From: Oscillospiraceae bacterium
GTDB lineage: Bacteria; Bacillota; Clostridia; Oscillospirales; Acutalibacteraceae
Reading direction: 5' to 3'
DNA: 19,480 nt
NCBI GenBank assembly: GCA_029004655.1
Contig: JAQVYP010000013.1
Span: 1-19,480, forward strand
Shown: piece by piece, positions 15,173 to 19,480 of the stretch
Layout of the letters: each line of letters opens with the position of its first letter
Position numbering within the stretch: position 1 is the first letter of the stretch
Position numbers and translations under genes: made by a program
Notes under the pieces: model-generated
Seen by the model: the letters and a program-made list of their open reading frames with translations, nothing else
Told to the model about the DNA's origin: nothing
The model's database searches: none

Positions 15173-15274
15173 TGTCCAGAAAATGACACGCTCCCTTTTT
15201 ACACTCAAAGTCATATGTAGCAACGAATAATAGCTTTTTGGCATAAAATAATCTGTCCAGAAAATGACACGCTC
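15173..15274 (-). repeat. Two identical 21-bp direct repeats, 81 bp apart
   Basis: The 21-bp unit, GAGCGTGTCA followed by TTTTCTGGACA on the minus strand, occurs at 15173-15193 and 15254-15274 without mismatch. The second copy touches the stop codon of the winged-helix gene. The interval holds no supported gene. Candidate roles are initiator-binding iterons or part of a transfer or recombination site. Confidence 0.65.
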
Positions 15275-16145
15275 AAATGTTAAATCGTGATTCATTGAAC
15301 AATTTGCTCACATCGGAATGTCTGGAACCGCCATAATAAACAATTGGATTTATCATTATAAAGTTGTTTTCAATTTTCCGGCTGCCTATAGACACAAAGC
15401 CGACGAGATATTGATCTCGTTTCTGTCTTTTATTGTATACGGTGCAGCTCGCCATTTCTTTTTTGAGCCTTCGGGCGTTGGAGCGACTATACCCAACCAC
15501 ATCACAGACATCTCCCATCGTTATGGGTTCAATCAATTCCGCATCCGATTCCCATGGGTTCCGGCAAAGTATATTATGATGGCGATTAACAAACGGTAGG
15601 ATAGCGTATATATGCGAAAGAAATTTATGTGTTGCTGTGCTGTATAGCTCTCGCATCGTATCGATATATATTCTTGTGATGCTTCTATTCTGCTCAGCCA
15701 ATTGGGCTACATATTTACCATGCAGGTTTCCCTTGAACAATATATTTTGATTAATCGAATATGTATCATTTTGATTGTCTATGATTATATTTTTTTCAAT
15801 AACTTCTTTCCAAAAAATATGTGCCAAGCTGTTTGAGATGTTCAATATTTGAAATATTTGTTTTTTATTCAAGGGTCTGTTGTTATCCGCCATGAGAACA
15901 CCATCGTAATTAATATATGTAGATAGAAATATAACTCGTGTTAAATTTGCCGGAGCTACCCCAATATCAAATTTTTCCAAAATATTGTACACCCCCCATA
16001 TGAAATTAATATCACCTTTTTTTATATATTTTTCTTTTTCTATTGCTTTTTGATTTTTGATTTGCCACTGTTCGTCTGTTATGAGAAATTTAACATTTTC
16101 GTGGACTTCGCCTGTATTTTTGTTTATAAATGTTTCCGAAATAAT
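15273..16145 (-). CDS. Winged-helix plasmid/phage replication-like protein, probable ATT start
   Basis: About 290 residues. The frame is open from just after TAA at 16155-16157. The N-terminal part contains FINKNTGEVHEN, typical of phage and plasmid proteins of this type. Two helix-turn-helix regions follow: about residues 85-130 (NRPLNKKQIFQILNISNS) and 210-240 (ITMGDVCDVVGYSRSNARRL). It ends IMINPIVYYGGS, as RepL-like and related proteins do. A conventional start exists only at GTG 15992, which would discard the conserved N-terminus and has no ribosome site in the right place. ATT at 16145 has AAGGA 6 bases upstream. Role in replication or regulation is inferred from fold and neighbours. 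Confidence 0.6.
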   Translation of the reverse strand: MISETFINKNTGEVHENVKFLITDEQWQIKNQKAIEKEKYIKKGDINFIWGVYNILEKFDIGVAPANLTRVIFLSTYINYDGVLMADNNRPLNKKQIFQILNISNSLAHIFWKEVIEKNIIIDNQNDTYSINQNILFKGNLHGKYVAQLAEQNRSITRIYIDTMRELYSTATHKFLSHIYAILPFVNRHHNILCRNPWESDAELIEPITMGDVCDVVGYSRSNARRLKKEMASCTVYNKRQKRDQYLVGFVSIGSRKIENNFIMINPIVYYGGSRHSDVSKLFNESRFNI

Positions 16146-16281
16146 ATCACGTCCTTATTTATATTTTTCCCCTTTTCCAAGGGGTTTCGGCGATACCATA
16201 AAGGTACATCAGCAGTATTGGCTGATTAGCTGTAAGGGGATTACACCTCAGTTGTTGCCCAGCGTGTTTTAGTCAAGTTTA
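16146..16281 (-). other. Upstream region of the winged-helix gene
   Basis: No gene is supported. On the minus strand it contains a hairpin CCCCTT-GGAA-AAGGGG (complement of 16169-16184), about 24 bases before the probable start codon, and a looser CAGC/GCTG stem near 16205-16235. These may shape the leader of the winged-helix gene. Confidence 0.35.
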
Positions 16282-16318
16282 GGAGGAGGCGGGAATCGAA
16301 CCCGCTACAAAAACACGC
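16262..16318. repeat. Inverted repeat embracing the tRNA remnant
   Basis: GCGTGTTTT (16262-16270) and AAAACACGC (16310-16318) are perfect 9-bp arms on either side of the T-arm and acceptor end of the tRNA-like sequence. They could be arm-type recombinase sites or the result of an integration event. Confidence 0.5.
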
Positions 16319-16350
16319 AAATCTTTCCCAGCTTTAGATTTTCAAAATCC
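16282..16350 (-). other. 3' remnant of a tRNA-Ser (UGA), putative phage attachment site
   Basis: On the minus strand a perfect T-arm (GCGGG-TTCGATT-CCCGC, complement of 16289-16305) runs directly into CTCCTCC, the 3' side of an acceptor stem (complement of 16282-16288). Upstream lies TTTTGAAAATCT with a TGA anticodon in a 7-base loop (complement of about 16336-16347). Known clostridial tRNA-Ser(UGA) genes share these blocks. The 5' half (which should begin GGAGGAG) is absent, so it is not a tRNA gene. Phages integrating into tRNA genes carry exactly such 3' copies in attP. No integrase is in the window. Confidence 0.6.
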
Positions 16351-16527
16351 CTGCTCTTTTAAAAACAGGTCGATTTTAGCAATGTAGTAATTATCTATGG
16401 TGTACACATCATCTAAAAAATAATATAATACCCGCCGACTAACTCTTGTCTGTCTAACCACAAAGCTTTTTGTCGAGCCAGTACTCAAAAAGAAATATTT
16501 CAATCTCTCTCTTACCTTATCATGCAT
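16342..16527 (-). CDS. Small basic HTH-like phage protein
   Basis: A 61-residue basic protein with AAGGAG before its ATG. TKSFVVRQTRVSRRVLYYFL looks like a helix-turn-helix, and the rest (YTIDNYYIAKIDLFLKEQGF) like the closing helix of a Cro-type domain. It may be a small DNA-binding regulator. Its TGA stop codon is the anticodon of the tRNA-Ser remnant, so its 3' end lies within the putative attachment site. Family not recognised. Confidence 0.6.
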   Translation of the reverse strand: MHDKVRERLKYFFLSTGSTKSFVVRQTRVSRRVLYYFLDDVYTIDNYYIAKIDLFLKEQGF

Positions 16528-16538
16528 GAGTACACTCC

Positions 16539-16808
16539 TTATATATCAAAATGTTTTAACAAATAAAAGCCTTCCAAACGTAATTTAATTTTGAAAGGCT
16601 GCTCGCTATCACCGTTTGGTATCAAATCGATTAATTCAGCTTTATGCATTTTCTTCATGATATCATCGATCGCAGCGTTAGAGTAGTAAGCGAAGTGATC
16701 ATAAAATGGTGAATACCGCCACTCCGTTGGGTTATATTCATATCTGCCAAAATCATCTCTTACAGCTAATTTTTCCAATATTTCTATCATTAATATTTTT
16801 TCGCTCAT
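16539..16808 (-). CDS. Hypothetical phage/plasmid protein
   Basis: An 89-residue protein starting at 16808, with AAGGAG 8 bases upstream. An ATG at 16832 would place the ribosome site inside the gene. It has a short N-terminal helix (MSEKILMIEILEKLA), an aromatic middle (YEYNPTEWRYSPFYDHFAYY) and a C-terminal region (DDIMKKMHKAELIDLI) resembling the helical part of a winged helix that ends in strands. It precedes the small HTH-like gene by 12 bases, so the two probably form an operon. Function unknown. Confidence 0.65.
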   Translation of the reverse strand: MSEKILMIEILEKLAVRDDFGRYEYNPTEWRYSPFYDHFAYYSNAAIDDIMKKMHKAELIDLIPNGDSEQPFKIKLRLEGFYLLKHFDI

Positions 16809-16859
16809 GTTTATATCTCCTTTTTTATTCATATTTTTTTAACATACATATTTTTTTGC

Positions 16860-16891
16860 AAAAAAAATTGCGACAATGTTAAACAAGTCGC
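16860..16891 (-). terminator. Intrinsic terminator upstream of the 16808 gene
   Basis: On the minus strand GCGAC and GTCGC (complement of 16887-16891 and 16870-16874) pair, with an inner TGTT/AACA stem. Eight T follow after AA (complement of 16860-16867). It lies 52 bases before the start codon, so it either ends transcripts of the upstream 54-residue gene or attenuates the gene below. Confidence 0.65.
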
Positions 16892-16892
16892 T

Positions 16893-17018
16893 TCCATTAT
16901 AGTGACAGACTAAAATTTACGAATCCAATGTTTTCAATGCTTCGTGGGTTATAGCTAAAACTATAAACAAGCTGTAAACCCTTACAGGCATTGGTCTTTT
17001 TACACTTTTTTGTTTTTG
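16893..17018. repeat. Intergenic repeat block, copy A
   Basis: Begins with TCCATTATAGTGACA (16893-16907; on the minus strand it contains a TATAAT) and ends with a 45-base segment (16974-17018) that recurs exactly 400 bases later with one mismatch. Here the 45-base segment forms CTGTAA-ACCC-TTACAG instead of the full terminator seen in copy B. No gene lies inside. Confidence 0.7.
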
Positions 17019-17087
17019 ATAAAACATAGCGTAACAATTAGGCTTTTTTGCAATAGTAACGTTCTATTTCCTTTTCAAAATTCAGCC

Positions 17088-17252
17088 TTACACACCTCTT
17101 TTCATTTTTAATTGTCCTCGCTCATATTTTGAAATTATATTTTCAACGCTTTTTATTTCTTCAACATAATATTTTCTTACTGTTTTATATATATTGACAG
17201 TTGGATGATTTCTGCGAATATAGGTGGCTACCTCTTTAGATATTTGTTGCAA
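17088..17252 (-). CDS. Small phage protein of 54 residues, TTG start
   Basis: A short frame between the two repeat blocks. It starts at TTG (17250-17252) with AGGAG 11 bases upstream and ends at TAA (17088-17090). The product begins LQQISKEVATYIRRNHP and ends EIKSVENIISKYERGQLKMK plus RGV. Its helical, charged character and even composition look like a genuine small phage gene. Family not recognised. It would be transcribed from the TATAAT-bearing end of the neighbouring repeat block. Confidence 0.5.
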   Translation of the reverse strand: MQQISKEVATYIRRNHPTVNIYKTVRKYYVEEIKSVENIISKYERGQLKMKRGV

Positions 17253-17291
17253 ACTTTTTGTCACTCCTATTTTGTATTTTTATACATGCTC

Positions 17292-17418
17292 TCCATTATA
17301 GCGACATAGCCATAGCCAAAAAACCTAATGATAGCAAAGGTTTGTCAAAATTGGCATAAATTAAAAAAAGACCGTAAACCCTTACAGGCATTGGTCTTTT
17401 TACACTTTTTCGTTTTTG
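17292..17418. repeat. Intergenic repeat block, copy B
   Basis: Begins with TCCATTATAGCGACA (17292-17306) and ends with the 45-base repeat (17374-17418). Copy A has the same two segments in the same order at an offset of 399-400 bases, while the DNA between them has diverged. On the minus strand each block would first meet a terminator and then a TATAAT box, like an insulating cassette between genes. Confidence 0.7.
17364..17401 (-). terminator. Terminator after the zinc-binding protein gene
   Basis: On the minus strand AAAAAGACC and GGTCTTTTT pair around a 19-base loop that has its own GTAA/TTAC stem. The following T-run continues to seven. It lies 25 bases past the stop codon of the upstream gene. 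Confidence 0.75.
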
Positions 17419-17425
17419 TTAATTG

Positions 17426-18367
17426 CTAAGCTAAATTTTTCTTTCTCTTCTGCATTAATATTCTTTGATATTCTAATCTATATATTCGTTCGCAATCGTT
17501 ACATCTATCTGATTTTGTATCTTTACTAACAACTTCAAAAACCTTACCACAATCAATACAAGTTAAAACTTTTGTTTTTATTGGTTGGTAATATTGAATA
17601 TCAGTCGAACAGTTTTTACAATACTTTTGACTGTTTGCCTTTGCGTAAAATGGATTTTCGCATTCTTTACATAGTTTTATACGAGCCATATTACAGTAAT
17701 AATCTAAATACCAACCAACATTATTAAAATCCCGTATTGAAAATGCAATATCGCCACTTGGAACGCACTCTTTTAAAAAATCCAATATTATAAGTCCGGA
17801 ATGAAGTAAAGATATAAGTCCTTTATGATTATGAGCCATATCATATATAGCATCTTCATGAATTTTAACATTGGATGGAACGTTTGCCATATCTTTTATG
17901 TTTTGATACTTTTTTTTATCGCCTTTAAAATATAAGCTATTATATTCTTTGTTGTTTCTAATTTCATAAATATATTTATTTAACTTCATTTGCACTAAAA
18001 ACGCAAGTAAAATCTTTTTGTAGTTATATTGAATATCTAATGATAAAATATATTCTAATTCTTGCTTATATATATCAATCTTTTCTACACGAATTAATTT
18101 TTGTTTTTTATCTCTGGATCTGTTTAAAGTAGCATCTATAATTTTATAATATCGAGCGATATTAAAAGACGGGATACATCCTTCGCAAAATTTTATTAAA
18201 TATTCTTCTCGTTTCGCTGGTTTTAGATTTAAAACATCTCTGTAATATAGGGTGAGTAACCTCATCTCTGTGGGATAATATTTAGTTAAAAATCTACCAG
18301 CTTTATAAATTTCTTCAGCATATGTAAGTTCATCGTATTTATAATTTTTGTTTGTTATTGATGCCAT
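17426..18367 (-). CDS. Zinc-ribbon protein of unknown function
   Basis: A 313-residue protein with a helical N-terminal two thirds without recognisable motif and a C-terminal region with four CxxC pairs: C233/C236, C250/C253, C270/C273 and C289/C292. The first two form one zinc ribbon (CKECENPFYAKANSQKYCKNC) read as two halves, and the last two form a second. The tail is basic (YQRILMQKRKKNLA). Such proteins may bind nucleic acid. It overlaps the upstream gene by 29 bases, implying co-translation, and no strong ribosome site is seen. Low-complexity AT-rich codon use is like the rest of the element. Confidence 0.65.
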   Translation of the reverse strand: MASITNKNYKYDELTYAEEIYKAGRFLTKYYPTEMRLLTLYYRDVLNLKPAKREEYLIKFCEGCIPSFNIARYYKIIDATLNRSRDKKQKLIRVEKIDIYKQELEYILSLDIQYNYKKILLAFLVQMKLNKYIYEIRNNKEYNSLYFKGDKKKYQNIKDMANVPSNVKIHEDAIYDMAHNHKGLISLLHSGLIILDFLKECVPSGDIAFSIRDFNNVGWYLDYYCNMARIKLCKECENPFYAKANSQKYCKNCSTDIQYYQPIKTKVLTCIDCGKVFEVVSKDTKSDRCNDCERIYRLEYQRILMQKRKKNLA

Positions 18368-18776
18368 GTTGTTGCCGCTTCACTGCGTAGACTTCTGTTC
18401 TAAGTGTTGTATTATTTTCTTCTATTTCGTATATATTTTTAACAGCTTGCTTTTCATCATCATCTAAATATGCTTCAGGGTATTCATCTATATCTTGGTA
18501 ATTATCATCAATACTTATACTTGCAAAGCCAAATCTCCATTCAGAATTTGTCATTACATTTAACGATATGTAGGCTTCTATCTCATCAAAGTCAATACCT
18601 TTGTAATCATTAATCTCTTCATACCAGCTCTTAACCGATAAATCTATTAGCTCTGGTATGGAATCGGTAATTATTGCAATGAACCTAACATTTCCATACT
18701 TATCGTGTATGAAATGCGGTTCTATAAAATTTGTTATTTTGATATCTAAAAATTTATCGCCCAAATTTACTTTCAT
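18339..18776 (-). CDS. Hypothetical acidic phage protein
   Basis: A 145-residue acidic protein (MKVNLGDKFLDIKITNFIEP, later FGFASISIDDNYQDIDEYPE). The start at 18776 has AGGAG 7 bases upstream. An ATG at 18794 lies before that site and is rejected. No family recognised. It is the first gene of a two-gene unit with the zinc-ribbon protein and is probably transcribed from the RHH promoter or a nearby weak one. Confidence 0.65.
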   Translation of the reverse strand: MKVNLGDKFLDIKITNFIEPHFIHDKYGNVRFIAIITDSIPELIDLSVKSWYEEINDYKGIDFDEIEAYISLNVMTNSEWRFGFASISIDDNYQDIDEYPEAYLDDDEKQAVKNIYEIEENNTTLRTEVYAVKRQQHGINNKQKL

Positions 18777-18796
18777 ATCTTTACTCCTCAACATAC

Positions 18797-18825
18797 TTGA
18801 TTTTTCAATGAATATATGATAAAAT
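18797..18825 (+). promoter_or_regulatory. Plus-strand promoter of a putative small RNA
   Basis: TTGATT (18797-18802), 17-bp spacer, TAAAAT (18820-18825). The only thing downstream is a terminator 38 bases later. Confidence 0.5.
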
Positions 18826-18831
18826 ACAGAT

Positions 18832-18905
18832 AGATTTATATTTTAAAATATATTTCGGTGTAGTAGTGGTTTTTTGCTTGTTGGGGCAACCACTACTTTT
18901 ATTTT
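18832..18905 (+). ncRNA. Putative small RNA ending in an intrinsic terminator
   Basis: Transcription from the promoter above would give an RNA of about 75 nt ending at the hairpin GTAGTGGTT (18863-18871) / AACCACTAC (18888-18896), followed by TTTTATTTTTTT. It has no open frame. Its 3' end overlaps the stop codon of the opposing RHH gene by a few bases, and its 5' part lies upstream of the 18776 gene. It could regulate either, or be a simple transcription barrier. The terminator is clear; the RNA is inferred. Confidence 0.5.
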
Positions 18906-19066
18906 TTTCTTTGATAATCGGACAAATCATCTTCATCATCTTTAAAATCTAAATCTTTCTTGATCAGTTCCACTATATATTGTTGGATGGATAAGTCATC
19001 ATCGAAAGTTTTATATTTTAATGCCTTGTGTAATTTATCGGAAAATCTGACTGTTATTGATTTAAT
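18899..19066 (-). CDS. Ribbon-helix-helix (Arc/CopG-like) regulator, probable ATT start
   Basis: A 55-residue protein. IKSITVRFSDKLHKALKYKT and LSIQQYIVELIKKDL form the strand-helix-helix fold of plasmid and phage RHH repressors. The tail is acidic then basic (DDEDDLSDYQRKK). No ATG, GTG or TTG is available in frame. GGAGG stands 9 bases before an ATT that replaces the expected ATG. It is transcribed from a consensus promoter that overlaps a palindrome shared with the divergent BRO gene, so it is probably an autoregulated repressor of that switch. Confidence 0.65.
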   Translation of the reverse strand: MKSITVRFSDKLHKALKYKTFDDDLSIQQYIVELIKKDLDFKDDEDDLSDYQRKK

Positions 19067-19094
19067 ACACCTACACCTCCCTACATTATATGAT

Positions 19095-19123
19095 ATTATA
19101 CGCTAAAACATTCGTGAAGTCAA
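19095..19123 (-). promoter_or_regulatory. Consensus promoter of the RHH regulator
   Basis: TTGACT (complement of 19118-19123), 17-bp spacer, TATAAT (complement of 19095-19100), about 30 bases before the ATT start. Its -35 lies in the left arm of the operator-like palindrome. Confidence 0.78.
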
Positions 19124-19134
19124 TAGATTTTGAC
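19119..19134. promoter_or_regulatory. Operator-like palindrome between divergent promoters
   Basis: GTCAA-TAGATT-TTGAC is a perfect 5-bp-arm inverted repeat. Each arm is part of a -35 box, one for the minus-strand RHH gene and one for a plus-strand promoter (TTGACA 19130-19135, 18-bp spacer, TAAAAT 19154-19159) toward the BRO gene. A dimer bound here could block both. Confidence 0.5.
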
Positions 19135-19156
19135 AAAAAAAGATGGTAATAATTAA

Positions 19157-19381
19157 AATTTTCCATTAACAGCAGATATCTACAGCGACAATAATGAAAT
19201 ATACATGACTGCTCAACAGTTGGGTGAGTGCTTGGGGTATAGCAACCCGAGAGAATCAATAAATAATTTAACATCGAGGAATTCGTATCTAAGAGGTAAT
19301 AAATTTTCAGTCGAAGTCAAAACGACTTCAACTGACGGAAAGTCATATAACACAAGGTCACTGAAAAAAACCTGTTTTTAA
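19157..19381 (+). pseudogene. 5' half of a BRO/antirepressor gene, cut by IS copy 2
   Basis: The frame holds the first half of a BRO-N domain (ADIYSDNNEIYMTAQQLGEC, LGYSNPRESINN, NKFSVEVKTTSTDGKS) and meets the IS after codon TCA at 19343-19345 plus the duplicated bases. It ends at TAA (19379-19381) inside the IS after adding SLKKTCF. The continuation YNTRVFNEDG starts at 2244. The native start is unclear: ATG 19205 has no ribosome site, while ATG 19143 would reach the frame only if one base were added in the TTTT run at 19159-19162. BRO-type proteins act as antirepressors or DNA-binding regulators in phages. Confidence 0.8.
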
Positions 19382-19480
19382 AATTCGTAGATTAATAGTG
19401 CATATTTATGCGCTATTATTTCAATGAATAATAGGTAATTTCGATAGTTTTTAGTCAAAAACAAAAAACAACCCCAATCA
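19355..19480 (-). mobile_element. IS1182-family element, copy 2 (first 126 bases)
   Basis: Bases 19355-19480 are identical to 554-679 of copy 1, from the terminal inverted repeat to the transposase stop codon, in the same orientation. The rest lies beyond the window. Identity over the whole visible part implies very recent duplication or recombination between the copies. Confidence 0.95.

Larger units (their letters stand above)
2244..19354. mobile_element. Phage-plasmid hybrid element, circularly permuted between two IS copies
   Basis: The segment between the two IS copies carries a plasmid replicon, three toxin-antitoxin pairs and a phage packaging/head module. Its two ends are halves of one gene: the BRO frame at 19205-19345 continues exactly at 2244. 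TATAACACA occurs at 19346-19354 just before copy 2 and at 2244-2252 just after copy 1, as a target duplication around one IS would. The sequence therefore fits a circle of 18,801 bp including one IS, or about 17.1 kb before IS insertion. Seen directly: the split gene and matching junctions. Inferred: past or present circularity. Confidence 0.8.

Noticed and set aside
15014..15295. A 93-codon minus-strand frame containing Glu-Arg-Val-Ile-Phe-Trp-Thr twice
   Set aside because: It overlaps two better genes, has no ribosome site, and the repeated peptide simply reflects the 21-bp DNA repeat. A conserved non-coding segment is more likely.
16057..16272. A 71-codon plus-strand frame
   Set aside because: It lies opposite the winged-helix gene's 5' end and leader, with no ribosome site and no recognisable domain.
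16282..16350. A functional tRNA-Ser gene
   Set aside because: Only the 3' half is recognisable. The 5' acceptor strand and D-arm are missing and the upstream bases code for a protein.
554..19480. Ordinary composite transposon with two flanking IS copies
   Set aside because: In a composite transposon the inner ends would be unrelated genes. Here the inner ends are two halves of one gene with a shared short duplication, which fits a circle with one IS.
1..19480. CRISPR array, rRNA or integron
   Set aside because: No regularly spaced repeats with unique spacers, no rRNA-like sequence and no integron recombination sites were seen.

Overview
The window is AT-rich, with strong Shine-Dalgarno (SD) sites, TTGACA/TATAAT promoters and gene families typical of Clostridia-like Firmicutes. 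It holds the edge of a chromosomal ABC-transporter operon (1-553), a full IS1182-type insertion sequence (about 554-2243), a 17.1-kb phage/plasmid hybrid element (2244-19354), and the first 126 bases of a second, identical, same-orientation copy of the IS (19355-19480).

Layout of the element. A plasmid replicon lies at 2830-5030. It has a DnaA box and inverted repeats, a rep mRNA leader that looks controlled by an antisense RNA and an attenuator, a replication initiator with repeats inside its coding sequence, and a DUF536-type plasmid gene carrying six TTGCAAAC boxes. Three toxin-antitoxin pairs follow on the minus strand (5040-6941): MazEF, an RHH/RelE pair and DinJ/YafQ. Next is an HK97-type packaging and head module, read from 14710 down to 7032: HNH nuclease, small and large terminase, portal, prohead protease, and a major capsid protein fused in frame to a tail tape-measure protein. 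The usual connector and tail genes between capsid and tape measure are missing, as are all lysis and tail-tip genes. Upstream (15000-18776) are a DUF5659 protein, a winged-helix replication-like protein, a tRNA-Ser 3' remnant that looks like an old attachment site, and small phage genes. The right end has a ribbon-helix-helix regulator divergent from the 5' half of a BRO-type antirepressor gene.

The main observation is that the BRO gene is cut in two. Its 5' half runs into the second IS at the right end, and its 3' half emerges from the first IS at the left end, with the same short sequence (TATAACACA) at both junctions. The element is therefore circularly permuted. Its sequence fits a circle of about 18.8 kb with one IS in the BRO gene, now either joined to the chromosome by recombination between two IS copies or joined to it artificially in assembly. 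Replication genes, three addiction modules and no visible integrase agree with an extrachromosomal, plasmid-like phage that has lost its tail and lysis genes but keeps a complete terminase pair.

Signs of decay or unusual expression include an in-frame amber codon in the ABC ATPase, an ABC permease cut by the IS, a second damaged BRO remnant, and three genes whose best-supported start codon is ATT.
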